This document shows, one piece after another, positions 27,018-38,945 of a stretch of DNA of 64,000 bases (the stretch's first letter is position 1; every line of letters begins with the position of its first letter). The stretch comes from Talpa occidentalis (lineage: Eukaryota > Chordata > Mammalia > Eulipotyphla > Talpidae), in assembly GCF_014898055.3 (NCBI RefSeq), contig NW_023604295.1, positions 68,597,730-68,661,729 on the forward strand. Reading direction: 5' to 3'. The notes beneath the pieces were generated by a model that was not told the origin of the DNA, made no database searches, and worked only from the letters and a program-made list of their open reading frames with translations. A program made the translations under genes and the position numbers.

Positions 27018-27673
27018 AACAACAATCCCTGTTTATGGATCAGAAGAATTGACATTGTTAAAATGGCCCCATTACCAAAAGCAATATCCAGATTCAATGC
27101 AATCACTCTCAAAGTTTCAAAAGCTTCTTCAGAGAAATAGAAAAAAACATAAGTGATTTATATGGAACCACAAATGACCCTCAATAGCCAATGCAATCTG
27201 ACAAAAATAAAACAAAGAAGTATCACATGCCCATATTTCAACCAATACTACAAAGCTATGGTAATCAAAACAGTGTGACATTGCAATAAAAATAGATATG
27301 CAGCCAAATACAACAGAAGTAAGAGCCCAAAAATAAACCCACCCTTATAAGAATAGTTACATTCATGACAAAGTAGCCAAGAGTGTACACATAAGAGAAA
27401 TGAAATTTATCTACAACAAATGGTGCTGGTAATTGGTTAGTTCACATACAAAAGAATGAAAGTATACCACTATCTTATACCATAGGCAGCAAATAACTTA
27501 AAATGGATCAAACACTTTGTTGTAAGACCTGAAACCATAAAATATACAGAGGAAAAGATAGGGAAAATACTCTACAACCCCATAGGTTTTATTAATGTCT
27601 GAGGATTCCACTCAAACAGCCAGGGGAGCAGAAGAAAAAATAAACAATTGGGACTACATAAAACTAAAATGTT
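27018..27673 (+). mobile_element. L1 ORF2 fragment before SINE insertion
   Basis: Degenerate L1 ORF2: ATTGACATTGTTAAAATGGC, CAATGCAATCACTCTCAAAG, TACAAAGCTATGGTAATCAA and GACTACATAAAACTAAAATG are L1 reverse-transcriptase-region words in order. The element continues after the SINE at 27674-27976. Confidence 0.9.
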
Positions 27674-27678
27674 TCTCC

Positions 27679-27723
<45 letters not shown>

Positions 27724-27976
27724 TTTGGAGAAGAACTGGGATGTAGGCAGAGGTATGTGTGTATGTTGGTGGGGTGGGGGGCAGTTATAGTATTCACAGG
27801 AGACAGAGGGGGAAGCAGAACAGTCAGACCTACTGAAATACACTGCTGAGGGGAGCAGCAGGAGAGACAAGAGAGGTCTGCTGTGCCATAAGTGGGTTGG
27901 CTCCCTGGCTGGGGATTGAACTCAGGCCATAGTGGTGATAGCACTGAGATTTATCCCTAGGGCACTGGGGTGGCCC
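27674..27976 (-). repeat. tRNA-derived SINE inserted in an L1, diverged type
   Basis: Minus-strand copy with a (TTA)n tail at 27680-27723. It interrupts L1 ORF2 sequence: AAACTAAAATGTT before it is repeated as AAATTAAAATGTT after it. The L1 continues across the gap, which shows that the SINE is younger than the L1. Confidence 0.92.
27680..27723. repeat. (TTA)n microsatellite in a SINE tail
   Basis: About fifteen perfect TTA/ATT units in the tail of a minus-strand SINE. Read as protein it gives poly-Ile or poly-Asn, which is an artefact. Confidence 0.95.
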
Positions 27977-29140
27977 AAAAATTAAAATGTTCAGCAAAAG
28001 AAAACTATTGTTAACACAAAAAGACACTACACAGAATGGGGGAAAATATTTATATATCATATATCTGACAAGGGGCTAATACTAAGTTCTACATTGAACA
28101 CATATAATTCAACAACAACAAACACAACACCTAAAGGGGAGATCCAGTACCTCTAGACACAACAATTATGTAAACCAATATTACCTCAGTAAAAATATAA
28201 ATAAGTAATAATTACATAAAACACAAAAGAGAATGAATTGAATAAATATATGAAAATGGGCAAAAGATAAATAATTAAAAACAGACAACTCTTTACAAAG
28301 ACAGACAAAATGGCCAACTGGCTCATGAAAAACTGCTTATCATCACTTATCAGGAAAATGTAAACAAAAATCACAGTGATATACCATCTCACACCTGTGA
28401 GTATGGCCCAGAAATGACTTGTGTTGGCAAGGATCTGGAGAAAAAAGAACACTCATACACTTTTGCCAGGAATGTGGACAGGCCTAACCCCTACAGAAAA
28501 GGGTACAGAGAATGCTCAAAAAATAAATAAATAAATAAATAAATAAAAACAGATCTATCTACTATAATATCCAGTAAGTACCCTTAAAGGTATATACCTA
28601 AAGGATGCAAAAACACTAATTTGAATGGCTAGATCACTCTAATATTCATTGCCGTACTGTTTACAATTGTCAGGCAATGGAAACAATCTGTGTAATGACA
28701 GATGAGTGGATAAGGAAAATGGGGCATATAAACACAATGGAATACTACCCAGCTATTACACAAAACCAAACCTGAACTCTTACCATTTGTGACGACATGA
28801 ATAGAACTGGAAGGAATTATGCTAAACAAAATAAATCAGACAGAGAATGATAAATACCAGATAGTGTCACCTATACAGAGAAACAAAACAAAGTGTCAGA
28901 TAAAACCAAATCAGAAACAAGCCCAAGATACCTGAATGTAAAGCTGAGAATACCAGAGGGGCAAGGGGAAGTCGCAGACCAAAAACAGAAAGAAGGGTGC
29001 ACAACAGACCGTGGTGGAGGACCATGGGTATCTTGGTGCTATGGTGGTTTGGTAACATACACCTGAACAGGTGTGAACCTGTACCTTTGAGTCATTTCTA
29101 GTATTGTAAACCAATGTTACTTCAATAAAAAACAAAAAGA
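27977..29140 (+). mobile_element. L1 ORF2 end and 3' UTR after SINE insertion
   Basis: Continuation of the same L1: AAAATGGCCAACTGGCTCAT, CTCACACCTGTGAGTATGG, an AATGGAATACTACCCAGCTA word, then 3' UTR with TTGTAAACCAATGTTACTTC and an A-rich end at about 29130. A (AAAT)n run lies at 28518-28548. The segment 28866-28937 is nearly identical in inverted form to 29634-29706. Confidence 0.9.
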
Positions 29141-29569
29141 AGCAAACTGAGAGGAGGAACAGATAGAACTGAAATATAAGTGTGAATTCATTTAGCGAAT
29201 TAACACAGTGTTAAATGCAATACAATTGAGAAAGTTGAAATTTTAAGCATTTGTCTTAAAATTCTCTCAGCAAAAATTTCTCATGGGATAAAGTCATGAA
29301 AAACAATTTTTTAGTAATTTAACTTGATTTTCACAAGTTCCTCACACAGTTAAATGCAGAAAATAATTAAATTCATCTTATTAAAATTTAAACAGAAATA
29401 TAAATCAAAAGGAAACTTTTAATATCACTTACATATTTTTTAATTTTCCCTACCATCATCCCTTATATTACCTTGTGTCTCTCTCCCCCTTCCCTCCCTC
29501 TTAATGTGAGATTCACTTTATCAGTGTCCCATAGTTTTTATAAATAATATTGTTGAATTGTCTGATATA

Positions 29570-30480
29570 CAAATGTCCAATATTTGTCTCCGTCATTTTG
29601 ACCTGTTTTACTTGTAGTAAAACAAGATATATTCAGGTATCTTGGGCTTGTTTCTGATTTGGTTTTATCTGATGCTTTGCTTTGTTTCTCTGTATAAGTG
29701 ACACTTACTACTTTGCAGTGAGTGGAATATTTCATCATTCCTTATGGTTGAATAATACTCTGCTGTTTGGATGTACCACATCTTCTTAATTCATTTCTCT
29801 ACCAATGGACACTTAAACATGTTTCCATGTCTAAGCTATTATAAATAATGCTGCAATAAACATTGCAGAACACATGCTTTTTGAGTTAATGGTCTTATTT
29901 TCTTTGGAGTGAGATTGCAAGGTCATGCATTATTTTCATTTTCAGCTGTTTAAGCTAAAAGCAGATGACTTTCCATATTATTAAACTTGTTTACATTCCC
30001 ACCAACATTGTAGTAGATCTCTCTTTCTTTGCACACTCTCCAGCACCTGTTATTGGATATCTTTTTAATATGTGCCATTCTCAGGATCTGAGTTTATATT
30101 CATTGTAGTCTTGACCTGTATAGCCTTTATTAAAAGTAACAATGAACTTTTTTTTCATATATCTTTTATGGCCTTCTGGATATCCTCTTTTATTAATTGG
30201 GTTGTTTGTTTTTTATTGCTAAATTGAGTAAGTTTTTTGTGTGTCTTGGACATTAATCCTTTGTTGATTGCTTAATGTGGAACATTTTCTCTGAGTCAGT
30301 AGGATATCTTTTTAATCTACTTATATTTGCTTTTGCTTATGCAAAAGCTTTTTAGTTTAATGTAATATCAATTTAGTTTTCCTTTTATTTCCTTTGCTAT
30401 ACAGGTCAAGTCTCCAAAAACATCTTTCTTTATCATTGATATTGTAAAATGTATCACCAGTGTTTTCTTAATGTGTTTTA
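29570..30480 (-). mobile_element. L1 ORF2 end and 3' UTR, opposite orientation
   Basis: The plus strand shows complement of L1 3' sequence: GGGCTTGTTTCTGATTTGGT, GGTTGAATAATACTCTGCTG, TTATAAATAATGCTGCAATA, TATCCTCTTTTATTAATTGG and ATTAATCCTTTGTTGATTGC. It faces the 27977-29140 element tail to tail and lacks a piece corresponding to about 28790-28860 of that copy. Confidence 0.88.
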
Positions 30481-31256
30481 TTATTTCTGGAATCTTTTAA
30501 AAATCAAAATACTTTAAGGTAGCAGCAGTAGTAAATTAAAGCTAAATCAAAAGTGTTATTCTACAGAAATTCAAATGGTCTTAAATTCATATTTTAATAA
30601 TCAATATTCAATTTTATTTAGAAATTAGATTTTCTCTGAATTAGCTGTTTATAAGTATATCAAAAAGTGAAATTTTAGAGTTGAAGTGGTATTAGAATTT
30701 CTGTATTTTAATAATGAAATCACTTTACAGTTGAAAACATTGAGCATTTGACCCTGTCATTCACATTAACTCCAAAAATCACATTCACAGATTATGGATC
30801 CATGGGTTCCATGTCAGAAATGTAGGTTTGAGTTCCCTTATTATGGAAAAGATTCCCCATCCAACTTTAAAACTTGGGCTTATTTTGAAGATGATTCAAT
30901 ACTTTCAAAGTTTTTCATGAAATAACTAAGTTCAGAAATACGTAACTTCTATCAATCTGATGATGTAAACAGTGACTGATTAAACCTACACTCCTTTCAG
31001 GTTGAAATATCTTACTGGTAAAAAGAGGGAAAAATCACAGTTGGAAACCTTCCCAGAAACTTCACTAGATGATAAAGTAAAAGAACAATCTTCTACAGAC
31101 ACTTAATGAAGACATGGTTCAGGGGTTTTTCTCTTCTAGAGATCACTTTGCTCACCAAGGAAAGGCATAAACAGTGAAATTTCTGCAGTTAATGCTTGCA
31201 ATCAAAGCAGAATAGAAGAAAAAGTGAAAAACGTTATTGCTCATTAAATCACTTAC

Positions 31257-31347
31257 AGTGGTTTTCCTTTGGATTCACAAGTCAAAATTAAAGGCTGTCC
31301 TTCTTGTGGAAAAGGAGTGGATGGTATAATCTTTACTGATGGTGTAT
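31257..31347 (-). CDS. CADM2: CADM2 exon D: first half of Ig domain 3
   Basis: This 91-base exon is too short to show up as an open reading frame, but it is unambiguous. It reads (Y)TPSVKIIPSTPFPQEGQP, then LILTCESKGKP(L). The acceptor is TTTTTCTAG above 31347 and the donor GTAAGTGA below 31257. It begins with two bases of the Tyr codon split with exon C and ends with two bases of the Leu codon completed by the first G of exon E. It provides the first Cys (LTCE) of the membrane-proximal Ig3 domain. It sits alone between introns of 14.7 and 23.6 kb, so its recognition must rely on strong splice sites, and the donor is close to consensus. Confidence 0.95.
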
Positions 31348-32277
31348 CTAGAAAAAGATGAAAAGGAACATTAAGAAAGGATGTTAAACTCATATAAAGC
31401 TGTATATTTAATATCTGTACTTCATGCTGAATGATTAGGCTATTATAATTTTGTATACTTATGAGAGATTTCTTAGAGTATGTAATTTTAAGAAGCTACC
31501 ATCCTATACATGAAAAGCTAACAAAAATATCTGAATATCTTATGAGCACCACTGTTGTACTGTTTTTGAAATGTGAATTTAAAAGTGAAATTGCAAAAAG
31601 TGGTTCAGATGAATATCAAGCATTTCATACAATTGTTTCTTCAACTATTTATAGATGGCTATGAATACTATTATTGCAGACTGAATGCATTTATGTGCAT
31701 TTGAATAACACTTTTCATTGTTGCAGGAATACCAGGGATTCATAATAAGGAACCCACAAGGAAACTCAAGATCAACTACTGTCTCACAAATATTATGCAG
31801 AATCTCTTAAAATGCAGTTATGCAGCACATAGTACATTCTGCCTCCTCTAAAGTACAGTTAGCAAATGAATTGAAAGTCAATTAAAATATTACTCAAACT
31901 TAACATGTTGTTATATATATGTATACACACAATATAATTTTTACAAAATAATCTTTTCCATTTAATAAAATCATTCCTAGTGCAAGTGCATTCAGTGATA
32001 GTTATAGACATTTATAACTTTATGCCAGTGATATTCTTTACAAAGATATATATTACATAGAAAAAATGAAAAATCAGCTGAAGAAAGAAACGACATAAAC
32101 ACTCATTCCTTCATGAGACTTGCTATAGTCATGAAGAAACTGAGTTTTATCCCCCCATTACCAACAATAATCAAAATAGGCTCTAAATTCTCTAGTCACA
32201 ATTATTCTCACCCTTCTCTTAGCTGTGATAGAATTGAAATACCTTGGAGTTATATGTACTCTCTGATTTTGAAACCA

Positions 32278-32412
32278 GTTAAATAATCACTTATTATTTA
32301 TATAAATAACAAATTTATTATATTATAATATTTATCACATATATCCTAAGCCATATAATTATATTATATATCATATCATACATTATTTATTATTATATAT
32401 TATATTTCCAAA
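32278..32412. repeat. AT-rich low-complexity stretch
   Basis: Repeated TATTATA, TTATAT and ATCATAT words with almost no G or C. Confidence 0.8.
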
Positions 32413-32999
32413 ACAAGTATTTTTCAGATGTATCATAGGACAATATGATCCTATGAAAGTATACAATATTTATAAACTTTACTTTCGAGTGCATTCTTTC
32501 TTAATACTTTATACAAGAATATATTCAAGATAATCAACAATAATATCTATTTACAAATAGGAATTCCTTATACATTGTGGTAAATAACTGCAGTGTAACA
32601 TAATTCAAGAAAAAATATTATGTTGAAGAATCATGACATACACTCATCAAACTTTTTGAATTAGAAGAAAATATAAAAAAAGGCACTTTACTAATCATTT
32701 TATTACCATCATCACATTTATAGGATCAGTTATTTCTAGGATGATCATACAATTTTCTCTCAAGCAAATCATTTTTTAAAAGTGAAAGGAAACATTAATA
32801 ATTATGCAAGGTAATAAGTATAAACCAAAATTATTCTGGGCAATTTTTCTTAATGTTTACCATATATACATATAGCAATATTTATTTCCATCTTGATATA
32901 TAAAGAAAACTTTAATTATAGGAAAAAAAGGTGAAAAAAGATCAGAAAAGTCTGATTCTGGGAAAGAGAGCTATGTTAACGGGGGTATCTGTGAGGGTT

Positions 33000-33480
33000 G
33001 ACTTTATGTGTCAACTTGATTATACAATGGGATGCACAGATATTTAGCCAAACATTATTCTGAGTGCTTCATTGAGAATGTTTTGGGAAAAGATTTAACA
33101 TTCAAATCTGTAGACTGAACAAAGTAAATTACTCTCTCAAATGTGAGTGAGCGTAATCCGACAAGTTGAAGGTTTGAATAAAAAGAAAAAACTGGCCTTT
33201 TCCCACTTCGGAGTGAATGCACTCACCTAATGGCTTTTTACTTCAAATATCACCTTTTTTTTTGCGTATGAAGTAAAGTGAAAACATCTGCTCTTCCTGG
33301 GTCTTCGGTCTCCTGGACTTAGGCCAGAACTACCACATCACTTCAATTCCACTGTTTTCTCACGAAGGTACAGAACTAAATTATCAGTTTACCAACTCAG
33401 TTTATAGAAATTGGGAGTACCAGTCTCCATATTTTATGAACCAAATCTTTATAATAAACCTCTATATGTGTAAACCTCTA
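33000..33480 (+). repeat. Old interspersed repeat, family not named
   Basis: GTGTCAACTTGATTATACAA, CACAGATATTTAGCCAAACA, TTATTCTGAGTGCTTC, CTCTTCCTGGGTCTTCGGTC and TAATAAACCTCTATATGT match, in order, a widespread mammalian repeat that I recognise but cannot name securely. Its end carries an AATAAA-like signal. It may be an old LTR. Confidence 0.6.
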
Positions 33481-33592
33481 TGTATAACAAATGGTCCCCT
33501 AGGCATAGTTCAGCAGTCCCTGAAGATCCAAAACATGGAATTTCAAATATAAGCAAAAGTTAAACAAAATAATATGCTTAGTATGTATTTTT

Positions 33593-33867
33593 TAAAAAGA
33601 TTTATTTACTTATGCATACAAGAGCTGGTGTACAGGCCAGAGGTGTGTGTGGGGGGGGTGGGGGGAGGTGAGAGGATTCACCAGAGACAGAGTGGGAAAC
33701 AGAACAGGCAGATTGACTGAAATACACCACTGAGGGGAGCACAGGTGAGTCAGGAGGTCTGCTGTGCCATGTGGGTTGCTCCCTGGCTGGGGATCGAACT
33801 CATGCCGCAGTGGTTGCGGATAGCTTCATAGGCTGTGTCCCAACCCTCTGCACCACTAGGGAGGCCA
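33593..33867 (-). repeat. tRNA-derived SINE, diverged type
   Basis: Minus-strand copy flanked by the 17-base repeat GCTTAGTATGTATTTTT at 33576-33592 and 33868-33884. It contains a G-rich run at about 33650-33668. Confidence 0.92.
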
Positions 33868-34249
33868 GCTTAGTATGTATTTTTATGAAACTTTCAGAAA
33901 TGACACCAAATAAATTCTAAATTACCAAAACCAAGAAATACAATACTCCTTTATTTGACTTCAAAATTACTCACAGTGTTTTAGTCTCTATTGATTAGAA
34001 AATCTCCCTAGATTTTTTTTTATACATCTACTCCTCCCTTCCTTGGTGAATGCTTTTGATTCAACTCCTATCTCTGGCTATATTTTCACAGACTTTAGTG
34101 GGTTGTTTTCTTGTATTTAGCCTTTAAGTATTGAGATCTAATCTCACCCAGAGTGAGATTTAGAATCCATTCTCACATAATCTCTCTAGGTCCTTTCAGG
34201 CACACCCTTCTCTCAGTTTCCATCTACTCACCATCACGCCTAGATTTTT

Positions 34250-34507
34250 TTTAGATTTATTTATTTATGACACAAAAACTGGGGTGTAAGCCAGAGGTGT
34301 GGGGGGTGAGAGGATTCACTAGGGAGAGTGGGGGGCAGGACAGGCAGATCTACTGAAATACACTGCTGAGGGGAGCAGCGGGCAAGACAGGAGAGGGCTG
34401 CTGTGACATGTGGGTAGCCCCTAGCTGGCAAGGGATTGAACTCATCGTGCAGTGGCTGGCAATGGCTTGATAGCATTGTCTTTAATCCCTGCACCACTAG
34501 GAGGCCC
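34250..34507 (-). repeat. tRNA-derived SINE, diverged type
   Basis: Minus-strand copy with GGGGTGTAAGCCAGAGG near its tail. The short repeat TTAGATTTT around both ends may be the target-site duplication. It lies directly before L2-like sequence. Confidence 0.88.
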
Positions 34508-34519
34508 ACTCTTAGATTT

Positions 34520-35345
34520 TATCCTAGAGCCTTTCTGCACCGCAAACTACACTTATGTTAATTGCAGCCTTTATTTCACATGCCCACTTGGATGTCTAAA
34601 AGACAGGGCACATTCATCATGTTTAAAATCAACTCAAAGTCTCCAACCTTCCCCACACTTGTTCCTACTTCAGCATTCTCTAGCTCATAGATGCCACCAG
34701 CTTCTATCAGCTATGCATACCAGCACCTCCACTTACCAAGTCTGTTTGCTATACTACCTAAGTGATTTTCAGAGCTACTAATTTCTTTTAATAGTGTTAT
34801 AACCACTTCTTTTACATAATTTACCATAATAGCATATTATCTCAATTGAGTCAATTTTTCCCCCTCCAAATCTTACTCCTAAAATTAAACAAAATTGTAT
34901 TCTCAAAACATAACTCTGAACACATCAATTTTCTAGCTGAAATCTTGCAGAGTTAATCTTTGTTTTTAGGATTAAAAGTAAATTAATTAGTATAGACTTT
35001 AAGTCCAATATAACTGCACATTTCTTTACTTTTCTTGCTTTCTAACACTTTACTTTATTCATTGAATTCCTGGCAATTACACTTTCTTTCAGGTCCTTTA
35101 ATGAATGCATTTCATCTTGCCTTTATACAAATTATCTGAAATCCACCATTCTGAGGGATCCTTTGCTTATTTACCCTTTTAAATCTTAACTCAAATGTCA
35201 TTTGCTAATGGCAATCATTCATTAGCCTCAAATTTGCTCAGATACTTCCCACTGCATGTTCTCTTTTTCACCTTGTGTAATTTTTAAAAATTCACTGCTG
35301 TATCCCCAATGTCTTATATACTAGTTTATACAAAATCTGTACTAA
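34520..35345 (+). repeat. L2-like old LINE sequence
   Basis: Diverged L2-type words on the plus strand: TTAACTCAAATGTCATTTGC, TTCACCTTGTGTAATT, TCACTGCTGTATCCCCAATG. The order fits the 3' part of an L2. Its left edge abuts a SINE at 34250-34507, and another SINE lies beyond its right end. Confidence 0.6.
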
Positions 35346-35397
35346 TAAATACATTTTTAGATAAACATATATGCTAAAAGTTTTGATCTATTTTCTT

Positions 35398-35662
35398 TTT
35401 TTTTAAGATTTTATTTTTTTATACAAGAATTGGGGTACAGGCCAGAGGCATGAGAGGGTGAGAGAATTCACCAGAGACAAAGCAGGGAGCAGAACAGGTA
35501 GACGACAAAAAACACTGCTGAGGGGAGCAGTGGGCGCAACAGGAGAGGTCTGCCGCGCCATGTGGGTATCTCCCTGGCAGGCCGGGAATCGAACCTGCGC
35601 TGCAGAGGCTGTGGACAGCTTCATAGCGCTGTGCTCAACCTGCTGTGCCACCAGGGAGGCCC
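35398..35662 (-). repeat. tRNA-derived SINE, diverged type
   Basis: Minus-strand copy flanked by TTGATCTATTTTCTT at 35383-35397 and 35663-35677, an exact target-site duplication. It lies just beyond L2-like sequence. Confidence 0.92.
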
Positions 35663-36157
35663 TTGATCTATTTTCTTATACCAATTTGGTACATCAATTT
35701 TGAAATATTAAAAATGCTTAATGGACATTTTGTTAGTGCATGCTGAATGTAAAATTAATCCTAAATATTCATGTCACAAACTTTGGATTGAATTTTATTT
35801 TTAGTTCATATTTAATTTCATTAATATTTATTGCTTACACTCTTCCTTGTATAAATTGCATTAGATAACTTTCAATGAATGACTACAAAAATAGTGATTT
35901 GTTATTAACACAATACCATATAAACAAACAGCTTTTCTAACCTCATATGATCTTGACAGGTTAAACACTCAATCTTGAAGATAATTTTTAAAATATTTAC
36001 CCAAAATTCTAGTTTCTGCTTCCATGAAATCACCATTCCTCTTGAAAGATGCCATATTGGCAATATGCACAAATTAAAGTTTTTAACCACATAAAATACT
36101 ATTGGGTAATGTGATTCTTAGACATAAACATGCCATTATTATTCCTGTCTCATTTTC

Positions 36158-36438
36158 TTTTCTTTTTTTTTTTTTTAGATTTATTTATTTATGTATACAA
36201 GAACCGGGGTACATGCCAGATGCGCAGGAGGGTGAGAGGATTCACCAGAGACAGAGTGGGGGACAGAACAGGCAGATTGACTAATACACTGCTGAGGGGA
36301 GCAGTGGGGGAGACAGGAGAGGTCTGCTGTGCCACGTGGGTCACCTCCTTGGCCTGAGATTGAAGAACTAGTGCTGCAGTAGCTGGGGATTGCTTCATAG
36401 TGCTGACGCTTAACCCTTTGTGCCACCAGGGAGGCCCC
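36158..36438 (-). repeat. tRNA-derived SINE, diverged type
   Basis: Minus-strand copy after a poly(T) run. TGTCTCATTTTC at 36146-36157 is repeated at 36443-36454. Confidence 0.9.
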
Positions 36439-38839
36439 TTCTTGTCTCATTTTCATCAGTCACGTTATTATATCTATAAGGCAGCTCATTGAACACTGCT
36501 AGGAGAAAATTATCTTAGTGAAATATCAGTAAACTTCCAGAAATAATGCCTTTAAGCTGGCATAGAATTCCTATACTTATTCAGTTATCTCAGTCAAGGA
36601 AAATATAAGTAAAAATTGTAGTTGTCTCAAAAACAAATTTAATTTTAAGCCTTTAATTTACAGGATTTCTTCAACATGTTTATATTAATAATTGAAACCC
36701 CCAGGTGAACATAGTTTTCTGTATTATTTAATTTGTAATAAATCAACAAGATTGGAGGATTTTATAGGAATGGCCAACTGCACAATGAATAATAGGATAA
36801 TGATTTTATAAAATAATATTTAATTATGTATATATTAAGGTATTAATCTTTTTACTAACCCTTTTATTCACATGTGAGAAAACAAATACTACATAATTCA
36901 TAATTCAAGTCTTTTATTTCACACCTTTCCCAGGTTACATATTAAGAATTCATTTCTTTTCCTTTTTTTTTATTTCTTAAGTGCTTAAGCAGATTTTCTA
37001 CCTGGTTTTAATTTTTTTTTTCATTTTCAATATAATTCAAAGGATTGTGATTATTTTTAGTTACAATTTACTTAAATAGTAATCCCATATGTTTTGGATA
37101 TAATGCCTCCATTTTTCAATATAGGTGCGGATTTGAGCTACATTTCAATCTGTTCTACTTTGTAGCAAAATAGAGTGACACTTTTGCTTCCTTACTTCGT
37201 GGATATGTATGATATTCTGTTTTTCAATAGCCTATTACATGCACTGTATCAAAACAATTAAAAATAGCAAAAAAAGGGGGTGGTTAGTGAAAATCCATTA
37301 TTACTGCTATCGTTTATACTTGCTTTGTCCTACAAGTTAAACTGAGATATTTTTGTAAACTAACAATTCTAACTGTTTTACATTGTGTTCAAATAAGTAA
37401 ACTTTAACATTTTATGTACTAAACATAAATATATAATAATATATGTATGATACATGAATAAATGTTAATACATATTTATAGACATATGAAGGACAGGAAA
37501 TAGTAAACGAGAAGGTCTATATGATGTCATAACACAGAACATATACTACTATTATAAAACACTAATTTGTAAGAATTTTTTTGACATGGCTGCTTCATCT
37601 ATCACATTTTGAAAAAGATCCAATATTTTAAACTATTTGGCTGTGTCTTCATATCTTAACAAAGTATCTAATATGTTGCCAAAGTTCTTTACATGCTGAT
37701 TGAATAAACTAATGAGTCATTTCCTATTTCTCTCAAAATACAAGCAAATGAGAAGGATTTACACAAACATAAAAGAGTATGTATTCATTCATCCACAAAA
37801 ATGTTTAGTACTTACTAGCAAATAAGCAAAACATAAAGAAACTTTAAAAGCACACTTCCCCTTTATGACTTTTGAAGAAAAAATTTAAAAATCAGGAAAA
37901 AATTCCTAGAATCCATATTTAAAATTATTAAAATCTTAAAAAATTTTCTTAAGTATTTTCTATTTTACCTATTTGCCAAAGTCTGGGGCTCATTTTGAAC
38001 AGAGTATAATTTCATTAAGAGATAGATTAATGAAAAAAATTATTCAAAATTTCAAAAGCTTTATCAGCTTTGGAGTTAAGACACCTCCAGTTCTATTGGA
38101 GTGATTCAGGATTTGAATCAATGAAGAAATATCGAACCAGTGGAATGGATTTTCTATAACCTAAGTAAAGATGTTTAAGAGAGAAAACAGTTTGTGATTG
38201 TTATTATTAAACCACGTACTAGACAATATTGAAAGCATAAGTTGTTAAAGTGTTTCATGTCACAGTGTCAGGGTTTCAACAGGATTTACCCAACATCGAG
38301 GTCTTTTATTTGATGAATAAAAGCATTAAATCAAAAGTTTTACCAATAAAATAAAACCATCTTAGCCATTTGGTAACCAAAGAAATACAAGAGGAATTTA
38401 AGGTTATAAAAAGTAACATCTAATCCATTATGAATAATGGCTAAATTGCTAAGTAAGAGAAACAAACATGAATTTCTAATATTGTCTAACTCTATCATTC
38501 CTGTATTATATATTTCAGTAAACAAAGATGGTTTATACCTTAAAGCAGCAGTCATTTGCATTGCTCATGGTATTAAGCAGATCTTTGTTTGAAAGGAAAA
38601 TGTTATATTGATAATGTTATTGTTCACATAAAATGTTTCCTATCAGTTCTACCAAATGATTCATCAAACAAACATTTATATAGATCTTAAACCCAGAAAT
38701 GTGTTACTAATACACACATCTATCCAATCTGTCACTTGAATTTTAATATTATAACATCATAACATTATATATCTTAATGTTCCTGTAACATCTATAGCTC
38801 AGGTATGGTTTCCAAAATTGGTGTAACTGAGTACTCAGG

Positions 38840-38945
38840 TGTAAGCTCATCAGAACAGATGTTACCTTAATCTTGTTCACTGGTTTATCTTTGCTCCTTG
38901 AATAGCTCCTGGGCCTCAATTCAATGCTTGTTGAATAAATGAATG
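38840..38945 (+). repeat. L2 3' end-like fragment
   Basis: GTGTAAGCTCATCAGAAC, CTTGTTCACTGGTTTATCTT and TGCTTGTTGAATAAATGAAT match the usual L2 terminal words in order. Heavily diverged. Confidence 0.65.

Larger units (their letters stand above)
7645..31256 (-). other. CADM2: CADM2 intron between exons D and E
   Basis: At 23.6 kb this is the largest complete intron in the window. It holds eight SINE copies, a nested L1-in-L1 at 8440-9700, and two head-on L1 3' halves at 27018-29140 and 29570-30480 that form a long inverted repeat. A MIR-like stretch near 22470-22560, (CA)n at 20620-20641 and (TA)n at 25530-25553 also occur. The stretches 9700-12240, 13180-14650, 18200-20000 and 20310-25480 are AT-rich intron where, apart from the simple repeats and fragments listed, I see nothing to annotate. 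Confidence 0.8.

Noticed and set aside
27595..27944. Proteins with poly-Ile or poly-Asn tracts
   Set aside because: These are translations of the (TTA)n tail of a SINE.
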